DNA of 64,000 bases from contig NZ_CP095550.1 of the NCBI RefSeq assembly GCF_023078335.1, positions 4,136,001 through 4,200,000 of the forward strand, read 5' to 3'. Positions 9,363 through 17,334 of the stretch are shown piece by piece. The stretch's first letter is position 1. Every line of letters begins with the position of its first letter. The notes under the pieces are model-generated. The model was not told the DNA's origin and did not search any database. It worked only from the letters and a program-made list of their open reading frames with translations. A program made the position numbers and the translations under genes. Source of the DNA: Metabacillus endolithicus (GTDB taxonomy: Bacteria; Bacillota; Bacilli; Bacillales; Bacillaceae).

Positions 9363-10121
9363 TTAACAGCAATCATCTTCCATTACTGAAATAGATGAAA
9401 GAGATTCAAATGGAATCATACGGAACTCATGCTTTTTACATTCTTCCTTCTTTTTTTTGCGAGGCTTTCTACGCACTAAAGTTGGCTTTTTCTTCTTCTT
9501 TTTCTCTTTCTGCATCACTTCTACTTCTATAAAATCGGAACCAACATGACAAATTTTTGCATGTAGCTTCTCAATACCTGTGGCTTCACAATCTGTTTCT
9601 ATCTTTACTCTAGAACCAATTAGTTGTCTGAATCGGAATGCCATTCCACCTTGTAAGCCTGCTAAACGGAATCGAAATCTGTCATCGCAAATAAAGTGGT
9701 TATGACAACAACAATCGTGATCATGATGGAAATGGAAGTGGTGGTCATGACAATCATCAAATTTAAAATGGTCATGATGATGGAAAATGCGTTCATCCAC
9801 TAAAAAGCGTTTATCAAAAATAATGGGGTGTTTACAAGTATCGATTTTTTTGCAATCGCAGTCATGATCGTGGTGATGATGTTTTTTGCAATCACAATCG
9901 TGATCATGGTAGTGATGATGTTTTTTGCAATCACAATCGTGATCATGGTGGTGATGATGTTTTTTGCAATCACAGTCGTGATCATGGTGGTGATGATGTT
10001 TTTTGCAATCGCAGTCATCATAATGATGGCGGTGCTTTCTACATTCATGACAATCAACATGATAATTATGGCCGTGCTTCTTGCAACCATGGTGGCTGTT
10101 ATATTGATGATTAAAGCTCAT
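9363..10121 (-). CDS. His/Asp/Cys repeat coat-type protein with C-terminal barrel domain
   Basis: 252 residues from ATG 10121, preceded by AAAAGGAGGAATAATAG. Residues about 20-95 are tandem repeats of CDCKKHHHHHDHD (five near-identical units, 39 bases each in DNA). A second His/Asp-rich stretch follows at about 115-145, then a C-terminal domain SRVKIETDCEATG...LHAKICHVGSDFIEVEV, a Lys/Arg-rich insert, and FRMIPFESLSSI. That last domain matches the leftward gene at 12140-12522 and the general Mnx barrel pattern. The repeats could bind many metal ions; on a Mn-oxidising spore, Mn or Cu binding is plausible but inferred. Confidence 0.75.
   Translation of the reverse strand: MSFNHQYNSHHGCKKHGHNYHVDCHECRKHRHHYDDCDCKKHHHHHDHDCDCKKHHHHHDHDCDCKKHHHYHDHDCDCKKHHHHDHDCDCKKIDTCKHPIIFDKRFLVDERIFHHHDHFKFDDCHDHHFHFHHDHDCCCHNHFICDDRFRFRLAGLQGGMAFRFRQLIGSRVKIETDCEATGIEKLHAKICHVGSDFIEVEVMQKEKKKKKKPTLVRRKPRKKKKEECKKHEFRMIPFESLSSISVMEDDCC
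9845..10030 (-). repeat. 39-bp coding tandem repeat (His/Asp/Cys units)
   Basis: Five consecutive units of about 39 bases (one of 36) inside the His-rich gene, differing at only a few positions. Such repeats expand and contract readily, so repeat number probably varies between strains. Confidence 0.85.
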
Positions 10122-10336
10122 CTATTATTCCTCCTTTTAATCTAAGATTTTTCTATTAAACTCATTGCATTTCTTACTAAGGGTTGTAGAACTCTCCCCC
10201 TTCCTATAGTAACTATGGTATGTTTTTCCATACAAAAACGATTAAGCTTATGTCCAAAGACCTGAAAATCCGCTTTATACTCAGGTCGCGATCTGGGAAT
10301 ACACATAGAATGGTAATAAAAGCTATGGAGGTAAAT

Positions 10337-10747
10337 ATGAGAAGGTATTTGTTCATTATTTCAACTGTACTTTTCATTTTTAGTGGATGTGAACAATCAA
10401 CAAGTCATCAACAGCATGGTTTACATGAGGAACAGGATGGAATGATTGATGTGTCTGTGGAGTTTCCAGAAGAGATAAAAGCAGAATATCCCTTTACCGT
10501 TAAACTTCTACTAACTCAAGAAGGGAATTTTATAGATAAAGTGGATGATGTACGAGTAGATGTATGGCAGGATAGCGATGAAGCGAAAAAAACAACGTAT
10601 GAAGCAAGCTTTGATAAAGATGGAATATTTCTTGCTGAGTTAAAGATCGATCAGTCAGGAGCTTATAAATTAATGTACCATGTTACAGCAAAAGGTCAGC
10701 ATGTAATGAGTGAAGTTTCGTTTGTGGTAAAGGAGAGAGCAGAATGA
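10337..10747 (+). CDS. YtkA-like (FixH-type) lipoprotein
   Basis: 136 residues. ATG 10337 is chosen because ATGGAGGTAAAT precedes it and it opens a lipoprotein signal MRRYLFIISTVLFIFSGC with the lipobox Cys. The mature part is a single beta-sandwich (VSVEFPEEIKAEYPFTVKLLLTQEG...AYKLMYHVTAKGQHVM) of the YtkA/FixH type, which is often found with copper chaperones and cytochrome oxidases. The early His/Glu run (HQQHGLHEEQDGM) may bind copper. Its stop overlaps the start of the Sco gene by four bases, so the two are translationally coupled. Confidence 0.75.
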   Translation: MRRYLFIISTVLFIFSGCEQSTSHQQHGLHEEQDGMIDVSVEFPEEIKAEYPFTVKLLLTQEGNFIDKVDDVRVDVWQDSDEAKKTTYEASFDKDGIFLAELKIDQSGAYKLMYHVTAKGQHVMSEVSFVVKERAE

Positions 10748-11346
10748 AACGAAAATGGGTCGTAAATAGCATTGCGACAATTTTTCTATTGGGCGGTTTT
10801 TTTCTTATCTATTTCGTTTGGCCGAAAGAAGAAAAATTGCCCGTTTTAGATAAAGTAGAACCCTTTTCACTTCAATCAATAGATGGTCAAGAATATCATT
10901 CAGATAATGATAAAGTAAAATTATTAACTTTTTTTTATACAAAATGTCCCGATATCTGTCCACTAACAATGGTTGATTTTCAAAAGTTGCAAGCAGAACT
11001 TCAAAACAAAGATCTGTTCGGAAAACATGTAGAGCTTGTAGCGATAACCCTTGACCCTGAGAATGATACACCTGAAATTATGAAAAGCTATTCACAATCG
11101 TTCCAAGCCGACTATGATGGTTGGAAATTCCTGAGGGGATCTGAAGACAAGACACAAGCTATTGCAGATCTTTATCATATGAAATACAAGAAGCTTGAAG
11201 GAGACTTTATTGCTCATAACACCACGATGTTTTTAATTGATCAGGATCAGCAAATTCGCGGTTTGTTTGATATGGCTAATCAAAACGAAGCAGTTAATGT
11301 TGAGGAAATAGTAGCAACTATGGAAGTGCTTGTTGAGGATGAATAA
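10744..11346 (+). CDS. Sco-family copper chaperone / thiol redox protein
   Basis: 200 residues: one N-terminal membrane anchor (VNSIATIFLLGGFFLIYFVW), then a thioredoxin-fold domain with the Sco copper motif CPDIC in FYTKCPDICPLTMVDF and the distal His in DFIAHNTTMFLID. Sco proteins hand copper to membrane or extracellular copper enzymes, usually the CuA site. Here, beside a multicopper oxidase and between a YtkA-like protein and CcdA, delivery of copper to MnxG is an attractive inference; cytochrome oxidase assembly is the alternative. As I recall, the SG-1 operon has a Sco/thioredoxin-like member (mnxC) before mnxE, whereas this one lies after mnxG. Confidence 0.85.
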   Translation: MKRKWVVNSIATIFLLGGFFLIYFVWPKEEKLPVLDKVEPFSLQSIDGQEYHSDNDKVKLLTFFYTKCPDICPLTMVDFQKLQAELQNKDLFGKHVELVAITLDPENDTPEIMKSYSQSFQADYDGWKFLRGSEDKTQAIADLYHMKYKKLEGDFIAHNTTMFLIDQDQQIRGLFDMANQNEAVNVEEIVATMEVLVEDE

Positions 11347-11361
11347 GGAAGTTGTCATTCG

Positions 11362-12069
11362 ATGGTTGATGTGAATCTCTTATTGGCCTTTGGAGCTGGC
11401 TTATTATCCTTTCTTTCGCCTTGCTGTCTTCCTTTATATCCAGCCTTTTTGTCGTATATAACTGGTTTGTCAGTTAGAGAGTTAAAGGAAGGTGAAAAGA
11501 GGACTCAACGTCTTATATTTTTTCATACCATATCGTTTTTAGTAGGCTTCTCAATTATTTTTATTGTTTTAGGGTTGTCCACCACTTTAATTAGTCAGTT
11601 ATTTATTGAATATCAGGATTTTATCAGACAATTAGGTGCTGTTTTTATTATTTTTTTTGGCTTTGTAACAATCGGCATCCTAAAACCAAAGGCACTGCTA
11701 AACGAAAAGAAAATAAAGGTAAAAAGAAGACCATCTGGTTATGGGGGTTCAGTACTGCTAGGAATAGGATATGCTGCAGGGTGGACTCCATGTGTGGGTC
11801 CAATTCTCGCTTCTGTCATTGCTTTTGGTCTCTATACTGGTACAGGTTTACTGTTAATGATTGCTTATATGCTAGGATTTTCACTTCCCTTTTTGGTTAT
11901 GTCCTTTTTTGTGGAAAAATCAAAAATTTTAAGAAGGTATAGTCAAAAGCTTATGAAAATTTCGGGTCTTATCATGATTGTAATGGGATTTCTTTTGTTT
12001 TTTGATTTGATAACAAAGCTAACTAGCTTTCTAATAGAACATGTTTATAAAGGGTTTACAGGATTCTAA
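11362..12069 (+). CDS. ccdA: CcdA-family membrane thiol-disulfide transporter
   Basis: 235 residues, six predicted transmembrane helices. The two conserved cysteine sites are LSPCCLPLYPAFLSYITG in helix 1 and GWTPCVGPIL in helix 4. CcdA carries reducing power across the membrane from thioredoxin to extracellular thiol proteins such as cytochrome c maturation factors or Sco. It follows the Sco gene by 15 bases, so its likely client is that Sco protein. The genome may hold another CcdA for cytochrome c; this copy looks dedicated to the copper system. Confidence 0.88.
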   Translation: MVDVNLLLAFGAGLLSFLSPCCLPLYPAFLSYITGLSVRELKEGEKRTQRLIFFHTISFLVGFSIIFIVLGLSTTLISQLFIEYQDFIRQLGAVFIIFFGFVTIGILKPKALLNEKKIKVKRRPSGYGGSVLLGIGYAAGWTPCVGPILASVIAFGLYTGTGLLLMIAYMLGFSLPFLVMSFFVEKSKILRRYSQKLMKISGLIMIVMGFLLFFDLITKLTSFLIEHVYKGFTGF

Positions 12070-12077
12070 AAAAGGAA

Positions 12078-12120
12078 AACTCAGTTACTTTTCCTATAAT
12101 CGGGTCTAGTAACTGAGTTA
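12078..12120. terminator. Bidirectional hairpin between ccdA and the convergent coat-type gene
   Basis: AACTCAGTTACT pairs with AGTAACTGAGTT; located 8 bases after the ccdA stop and 20 before the end of the leftward gene. Confidence 0.7.
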
Positions 12121-12139
12121 TTCTGTTAATCTAATAATT

Positions 12140-12522
12140 TTAAAGATTAATGCATTTAACAGTAGTAATAGGGATGATTCTTTTGTTCATTTCATCTTTT
12201 TCTTTAGGTTGTTTATAGTATTCCCATTCTTTAGAAGGCTTGTTAGAGTCTTTTATTAAACATACCTCTATAAAGTCAGAACCAACAAAATCAAGTTGTG
12301 CTCTTATTTTTTCTACTTTTTCACCAGAAAACATTTCAATTGTTATTTCTTTATCGATAAGCTTTCGCAAACGATATGAGAATTCATTGCTTAATATTTC
12401 CCTAGTATGGAATTCACGATGAATATCTTCATCATAGAATGAATCATCATGACAAGAACAACAGCATCTATTCGGAAGATGATGATTAAACTTTTTAACT
12501 CCTTAAATTCATCATTGTACAT
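12140..12522 (-). CDS. Coat-type barrel protein, paralogue of the His-rich protein C-terminus, one frameshift
   Basis: The start is ATG 12522 with GAAGGAGGAAATAGTT upstream. The first frame (MYNDEFKELKS) fails after a run of five A near 12500. Adding one A restores KKFNHHLPNRCCCSCHDD and an unbroken 127-residue protein to 12140. The barrel segment ITIEMFSGEKVEKIRAQLDFVGSDFIEVCL ... RIIPITTVKCI matches the C-terminal domain of the gene ending at 9363 (both contain VGSDFIEV). The Cys cluster CCCSC near the N-terminus suggests cross-linking or metal binding. The homopolymer position makes a sequencing error likely. Confidence 0.65.
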
Positions 12523-12731
12523 ATAACTATTTCCTCCTTCTATCTTAAAATGTTCATATTTAGGTTATGTAAGTAAATAATAAAATGACTAATACACCTG
12601 TCTTATCTAGTAAAAATAGGCTAATCACTTTCCATTAAATGGTTATACGTCCATGCAGATAGGGCACTAGTTTAATATCCTATATTATCTCTTGGTAGGG
12701 AAATGAAAATATGTTGAAATGAGGGAAAAGC

Positions 12732-12980
12732 ATGGATGGAAAAGATAATAAATGTCTTAAAGACCTATTAACAACGATACCTCCAAATTATCCTGTTAAT
12801 ATGATCTATTTAAATGGGGTTCCTGTTGAGGTATGGGCTTTTTCAAATATTGATTATGAGAAGTGCTTAGCTTATTTTATAAATGTTGATGGTCAAGTGG
12901 TTATTTTTGATGCTGAAAAAATTGATGGTATTTCTTTTGGAGAACTAGTAGATGATGACGATGATTTTGAAGATTTTTAG
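12732..12980 (+). CDS. Small acidic protein, single-domain relative of the two following genes
   Basis: 82 residues, ending in a run of acidic residues (LVDDDDDFEDF). The domain reads PPNYPVNMIYLNGVPVEVWAFSNI...AYFINVDGQVVIFDAEKIDGISFGE, and the same pattern appears in the next gene and at the C-terminus of the long coiled-coil protein. AAATGAGGGAAAAGC precedes the ATG. Function unknown; proximity and shared domain suggest a spore-surface component. Confidence 0.65.
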   Translation: MDGKDNKCLKDLLTTIPPNYPVNMIYLNGVPVEVWAFSNIDYEKCLAYFINVDGQVVIFDAEKIDGISFGELVDDDDDFEDF

Positions 12981-13110
12981 TTAAGAGAAGGTTTAATATT
13001 GAATTGAATATTGTTATGAAAGGGTGCATATAAAATGTACCTTTTTTAATTTAAATAGTCTATCATCCTATTAAAAATGCCCTTTTTAAGAATCTATTAT
13101 ACTAGTCTAT

Positions 13111-13137
13111 ACAATGATATGTCTTCTTCATATAGTA
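13111..13137 (+). promoter_or_regulatory. SigmaK-like promoter
   Basis: AC at 13111-13112, 16 bases, then CATATAGTA at 13129-13137: an exact AC-N16-CATAnnnTA match, about 50 bases before the ATG at 13187, leaving a normal-length leader. Confidence 0.6.
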
Positions 13138-13186
13138 TATTAACTCTGAAAAATCAGAGGAAATATAAACGGAAGGGGAAATTGTC

Positions 13187-13426
13187 ATGTCAGATTACAA
13201 AAAAGGTTGTATCGAGGATATTCTTAAAAAGCTTCCTCCAGGCTATGGAGTAGGAGGAGTTTACTTGAGAAACGGGTCATTAGTACCTGTTACTACTTTC
13301 TCAAATGTATGTGATTGTTGTGCATACTTTGTCGGTGCGGACTGTCAAGTTTGTGTATTTGATACTGATAACATTGCCGGATTATGCTTCGGACCAGCTG
13401 AAGCTCCAGACGCTGACGAAGAGTAA
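13187..13426 (+). CDS. Small Cys-containing coat-type protein
   Basis: 79 residues from ATG 13187 with GAAGGGGAAATTGTC upstream. PPGYGVGGVYLRNGSLVPVTTFSNVCDCCAYFVG...VCVFDTDNIAGLCFG is the same domain as in the preceding gene, but with six cysteines added (CDCC, CQVC and others), as in cross-linked coat proteins. Behind a sigmaK-like promoter and ahead of a strong terminator, it forms its own transcription unit. Function not recognised. Confidence 0.7.
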   Translation: MSDYKKGCIEDILKKLPPGYGVGGVYLRNGSLVPVTTFSNVCDCCAYFVGADCQVCVFDTDNIAGLCFGPAEAPDADEE

Positions 13427-15031
13427 TCTTAAGGGGAGCGATATCGCTGAATATCGCTCCCTTTTTGGTGATTTAATTATAATCTTTGAAATTTCAGCAT
13501 CCAATGTTTCTTTTCCCCAATGTACACCATCTATTTTATTACAATCAAACGTCTTAACCTGCAATTCATCCGTAAAATGAGCAATACTACCTTCTAAGCT
13601 TATATTTAAAAATCTAGTAACATCTACATTTTTTCCATTAATCAGTATAGAATTAATTGGAAAATTAGAAGGAAGGCCTTTAAATAATTCTACAAATGGC
13701 CCGTTATAGTTAGTTTTACCAAGCTCTCTTTTAAGGTCAACATTCTCTTTAACTTGATCATTTAATTTTTGAATTAATTCTCCATATTTTTTATCATCAT
13801 CATTAGCTGAAGTAGAGAGATCGTATTGAGTTTTCTGTTCTGTAGAGGAGTTAAACATCGCAATATTCAGTGCAACTGTTTTTGTGATGTGACGTTTTAA
13901 AGCTTTTATTTTCTTCTTCATATTAGTATGAAGATCATTGTACATATCTTCATACTTTTTCACTTGATAAAGTAGTTCTTCTTTTTGAAAAAAGAGTTCT
14001 TCATATAGGTTTTTGTGAACATGATCATGACCTAGTAAATGTTGATCTATCTTTGTCATACTAGTTTCATGTTCGTTTAGTAGCTGATACAGTTGATTAT
14101 GATGCTCATCTACATCCAACAATTTAGCATGAAGAAGTTGGTATAAAGCTTCTTGTTGAGACATGCGGTCTAAAAAGTTGATTATTTTTTGTTCATGATC
14201 GTGTAATGAAGAAGTAACTTCTTCATTTATTTTATTCTGAACAAGTAACTGATCGTTAAGCTTGTTAAATTGCTGGTCTGCGTCTTCGTTTATTTTATCT
14301 TGGTTAGCCAACTGCTGATTCAGTTGGTCATGTACATTTCTATGTTTGTCTAACTCACTTTTAACGAAACGGTTTTGCTCATCTATTTGATTAGAGAGCA
14401 CATGATAGTGATCATCTATTTGTTTTTGCTGAGTTGAAAGTAAACGATTAAGATTTTTTTGTTCTTGAAAAAGGGTTTCATTATCTTTGTCTTGTTGTAT
14501 AACTTGGTTTTTAAGATCATCTGTTTGAACGATATTTTCGGACAATTGTTTTGAGTATTTGGCTTGTAACTCATCTAGGCTTGTAACATTTTCCTTTACT
14601 TTTTTTAGTTCCTGATTTTGACTGGTTAGTTGATTTGCCTGATTTGTTTGAGTAGAAGAAAGACTAGAAACATTTTGTGCAATGGAATGTATCTCATGAC
14701 TTTGTGAATTTTGTTTATCAACTAGCTCAGAATGAAGGGTAGCTTGTTCCTTCACTTTTTGGGTAATCCAGTCGGTGAAGTTCGCTTGCTTTGACACATG
14801 CTGATAAAAATCACTCATTAATCTTTTGTTTTTTAATGTTAGATTGTTAAACTCACAAAATAATTCTCCTTGGGCTTTTTCTAACTCACCGTTCTTTTCT
14901 TCTTGTGTTTCAATATGTTTAAGAACTTTATTTGAGTAATATAAACGTTGATTCACATTCATATGTTCTAATTTGGGATTTACAAATACTTGGGGATACA
15001 CATCTTTTTTGATAAAAGCGTTAGTAGACAA
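13382..15031 (-). CDS. Long coiled-coil protein with C-terminal surface domain
   Basis: 549 residues from TTG 15031, six bases after GGGAGGG. Residues about 60-430 are heptad-rich, Gln/Asn/Leu-rich coiled coil with phased segments (LNDQL, LHDHEQKI, LLNEHETSM). The C-terminus PSNFPINSILINGKNVDVTRFLNIS...AHFTDELQVKTFDCNKIDGVHWG is the same small domain as in the two neighbouring genes. The frame overruns the terminator hairpin and ends inside the opposing gene. One added T near 13490 would end it as DAEIFKDYN before the hairpin, so the true stop is probably near 13475. A fibrous spore-surface or tethering protein is a reasonable guess. Confidence 0.65.
   Translation of the reverse strand: MSTNAFIKKDVYPQVFVNPKLEHMNVNQRLYYSNKVLKHIETQEEKNGELEKAQGELFCEFNNLTLKNKRLMSDFYQHVSKQANFTDWITQKVKEQATLHSELVDKQNSQSHEIHSIAQNVSSLSSTQTNQANQLTSQNQELKKVKENVTSLDELQAKYSKQLSENIVQTDDLKNQVIQQDKDNETLFQEQKNLNRLLSTQQKQIDDHYHVLSNQIDEQNRFVKSELDKHRNVHDQLNQQLANQDKINEDADQQFNKLNDQLLVQNKINEEVTSSLHDHEQKIINFLDRMSQQEALYQLLHAKLLDVDEHHNQLYQLLNEHETSMTKIDQHLLGHDHVHKNLYEELFFQKEELLYQVKKYEDMYNDLHTNMKKKIKALKRHITKTVALNIAMFNSSTEQKTQYDLSTSANDDDKKYGELIQKLNDQVKENVDLKRELGKTNYNGPFVELFKGLPSNFPINSILINGKNVDVTRFLNISLEGSIAHFTDELQVKTFDCNKIDGVHWGKETLDAEISKIIIKSPKRERYSAISLPLRLLFVSVWSFSWSEA
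13434..13466. terminator. Strong terminator hairpin
   Basis: GGGAGCGATAT ... ATATCGCTCCC followed by TTTTT, eight bases after the 13426 stop. The long leftward frame reads through it, which makes that frame's last residues suspect. Confidence 0.85.
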
Positions 15032-15063
15032 TATCTTCCCTCCCTTTATCTACTTATGATTCT

Positions 15064-15091
15064 TAATATATGGGTGTTTTTCTCATAAGGT
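15064..15091 (-). promoter_or_regulatory. SigmaK-like promoter of the coiled-coil gene
   Basis: On the minus strand, AC, 17 bases, then CATATATTA. The spacing is one base longer than in the other two candidates; it lies about 35 bases upstream of the TTG start. Confidence 0.4.
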
Positions 15092-15182
15092 GCATGTCAC
15101 TAAGAAATTAGATGTAAAATTTGGCTTAAGGACATGTTAAGGTTACAATTTAGATAACTAAATGTTTTTGGGGTGACTGTAG

Positions 15183-15956
15183 ATGTATTTACCATCATTC
15201 AACTTATCTAATAAAACAGCTGTTATTACTGGAGCCGGCAGAGGAATAGGGAGAGCTCTTGCTATTGGTTTTGCAGAAGCTGGAGCTAATCTAGTATTAT
15301 TATCTCGTACGGAAAAAGAGCTTAATGAAGTGGAAACGATCATATCTGATATGGGTAGAACAGCATTGCCAATTGTAACGGATGTTACGAAACCATCAGA
15401 TATTTCTGAAGCTATCGAAAAAATCAAACAAGAAAACATAAAAATAGATATTTTGGTTAATAATGCCGGGATGAATATCCGTACTGAAGCATTAAATGTA
15501 ACAGAAGATGAGTGGGACAAAATCATGAATACGAATATAAAATCTGCCTTTTTTATGTCTCGTGAAATCGGTGCTCTTATGAAGGAGCATGGTGAAGGGG
15601 GACGAATTATTAATATCTCCTCTGTTGCAGGAAAGATCGCTTTACGAACAGGAGTGGCTTATGGAGCTACAAAGGCTGCGATGATTCAAATGACAAAAAT
15701 ACTTGCGTTTGAATGGGGGAAATATCATATAAATGTTAATTCTATCGGGCCATGGTACTTTGAAACACCGCTAACTAAGGAATTACTTTCAAATGAAGAA
15801 TATGTAAAAGACATATTAGCTGTTACACCATTAAAACGAATAGGCCAACTTCCTGAATTGGTAGGTCCGGCAGTATTTCTAGCATCAGATGCTTCAAGCT
15901 ACATAAGTGGTCAAACATTGTTTGTTGACGGCGGTATGACAATTAACGGCTTTTAA
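15183..15956 (+). CDS. Short-chain dehydrogenase/reductase
   Basis: 257 residues. Rossmann motif TGAGRGIG at residues 16-23, NNAG at about 91, catalytic Ser in ISSVAG, YGATK with the catalytic Tyr/Lys, and a terminal SSYISGQTLFVDGGM. The classical SDR layout resembles gluconate or 2-deoxygluconate dehydrogenases and 3-oxoacyl reductases; the substrate cannot be told. ATG 15183 has GGGGTGACTGTAG before it. Monocistronic by context. Confidence 0.85.
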   Translation: MYLPSFNLSNKTAVITGAGRGIGRALAIGFAEAGANLVLLSRTEKELNEVETIISDMGRTALPIVTDVTKPSDISEAIEKIKQENIKIDILVNNAGMNIRTEALNVTEDEWDKIMNTNIKSAFFMSREIGALMKEHGEGGRIINISSVAGKIALRTGVAYGATKAAMIQMTKILAFEWGKYHINVNSIGPWYFETPLTKELLSNEEYVKDILAVTPLKRIGQLPELVGPAVFLASDASSYISGQTLFVDGGMTINGF

Positions 15957-15986
15957 TCACAAGCGAAAGATTTAAGATCTTACAGA

Positions 15987-16015
15987 CTGATATAGGGGGA
16001 TCCCCCCTATATCAG
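15987..16015. terminator. Long perfect hairpin between convergent genes
   Basis: CTGATATAGGGGG / CCCCCTATATCAG; serves the SDR gene and overlaps the stop of the small leftward gene. Confidence 0.7.
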
Positions 16016-16191
16016 GATTGTTTTGTTAGTTGTGTACGATATTCTGTTATAGTTAACTCTATTTCTTCTAATCTAGCTTCAAGCTTTTCTGTTGAATGAC
16101 CTGTTGACTCGAGTTTTTCAATGTCACCTTGTACTCGAATATATTCCATTTTTAGTTCGTCAATTTTCTGCTGTACCTCTAGTGCATTCAT
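16012..16191 (-). CDS. Small SE1832-type helical protein
   Basis: 59 residues from ATG 16191 with AAAGGAGATGC upstream. The product is charged and helical: MNALEVQQKIDELKMEYIR, then GDIEKLESTGHSTEKLEARL, ending YRTQLTKQS. The motif RVQGDIEKLES is what I associate with SE1832-family small proteins of Bacilli. It probably forms a helical hairpin. No function known. Confidence 0.65.
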   Translation of the reverse strand: MNALEVQQKIDELKMEYIRVQGDIEKLESTGHSTEKLEARLEEIELTITEYRTQLTKQS

Positions 16192-16385
16192 TTGTTTGCA
16201 TCTCCTTTATCATCGTTTCTTAATGAATAGTGTAACGAAAAGAAGTAAGAATGACAAAGTGGTAGCAATTAATCGGATATAAAATATTTATTTTTATGAT
16301 AGAAAGCAATTTCCCACAGATGTAATCGGATACAGATAAGTGGTATAATAAAATTAGTACTAAATGTGAAAGTGGGATGTTGCTG

Positions 16386-17078
16386 ATGAGTGGTTTAATG
16401 GGTGGACTAAATCGTGTGTTTGAATGGGTAATGCGTTTGTCCGTTATTAATATACTTTGGATTTTGTTTAATCTACCAATTTGTTATTTACTTTTCTCTA
16501 TTCTTTTTGCTACAGATCAATCGTCGTTGTTCTTGTTTTTATTAACTATTGCAGTGTTGGCACCTTTTATCTTTTTCCCTGCAACAACGGCTATGTTTGG
16601 TGTAGTTCGTAAATGGGTGATGGGAGATCTTGATGTACCCTTACTAAAATCGTATTGGTTGTTTTATAAAGAAAACTATATGAGAAGCTTAACAGGGGGA
16701 ATTATTTTAACCTTTATCTGGGTAGTATGGGGAGCGGATTTTTTCTTCTTTGCTAAAATGAATATTATTATAAGCTCGTTTTTTTTAGTAGGCTTCTTAT
16801 TTTTATTTTTAATGACAGTGTTTTTCTTCTCTAACACTGTGCATACCGAGTTAAAGCTATTTACAAGTATTAAGAATTCATTCTTTCTCACTATGGTTTA
16901 TCCATTAATTAATTTAATGGTGTTAGTATCTAGTGCAATTATTCTTTATATGAGCATTGGAGTTTTTACATTCCTTATCCCATTTTTCATGGGAACACTT
17001 ATAGCGTATGTATCATTTGCTGCATATTTTCATAAACTTGAGAAAATACAGGATAAGACTTCAGAAGCTCAAAAATAA
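16386..17078 (+). CDS. YesL-family (DUF624) membrane protein
   Basis: About 230 residues with five to six transmembrane helices. The N-terminus GGLNRVFEWVMRLSVINILWILFNLPI is characteristic of YesL/DUF624 proteins. These are often found near sugar ABC transporters, but here there is no such neighbour. ATG 16386 is preferred to TTG 16377. It ends just before a long terminator. Role unknown. Confidence 0.75.
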   Translation: MSGLMGGLNRVFEWVMRLSVINILWILFNLPICYLLFSILFATDQSSLFLFLLTIAVLAPFIFFPATTAMFGVVRKWVMGDLDVPLLKSYWLFYKENYMRSLTGGIILTFIWVVWGADFFFFAKMNIIISSFFLVGFLFLFLMTVFFFSNTVHTELKLFTSIKNSFFLTMVYPLINLMVLVSSAIILYMSIGVFTFLIPFFMGTLIAYVSFAAYFHKLEKIQDKTSEAQK

Positions 17079-17080
17079 AC

Positions 17081-17123
17081 CAAAAGAAAGAGATCGTCAC
17101 ATGGACGATCTCTTTCTTTTGGT
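17081..17123 (+). terminator. Terminator of the YesL-type gene
   Basis: Nineteen-base arms (CCAAAAGAAAGAGATCGTC and its complement) with a five-base loop. Confidence 0.8.
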
Positions 17124-17154
17124 AGTTGTAGCGATTTAACGATGCATCCAAATA

Positions 17155-17334
17155 TCAGGAAGCGTTTTCATAAATAACACCTTTGAATTGAATTTTAAAC
17201 TTTGAATAATTCTCTTGTTTTAACTGATTTTTAACTTCTTTTATTTTAGCAACTGCCTCCGTCATACCTGATGCAGCAATTTTATATTCTCTTTTATCTT
17301 CTCCTAGGTCAATTAAAAAAACAAACTGTTTCAT
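17155..17334 (-). CDS. Hypothetical 59-residue protein
   Basis: Starts MKQFVFLIDLGEDKREYKI at ATG 17334, preceded by AAAGGAGAGTACAG; ends KGVIYENAS. It reads like a small alpha/beta protein. No family recognised. The good ribosome site and coding-like composition support it being real. Confidence 0.55.
   Translation of the reverse strand: MKQFVFLIDLGEDKREYKIAASGMTEAVAKIKEVKNQLKQENYSKFKIQFKGVIYENAS

Noticed and set aside
9828..10145. Hydrophobic plus-strand protein over the His-rich gene
   Set aside because: It is the complement of His/Asp repeat codons read in another frame; no ribosome site, and the minus-strand gene has an excellent one.
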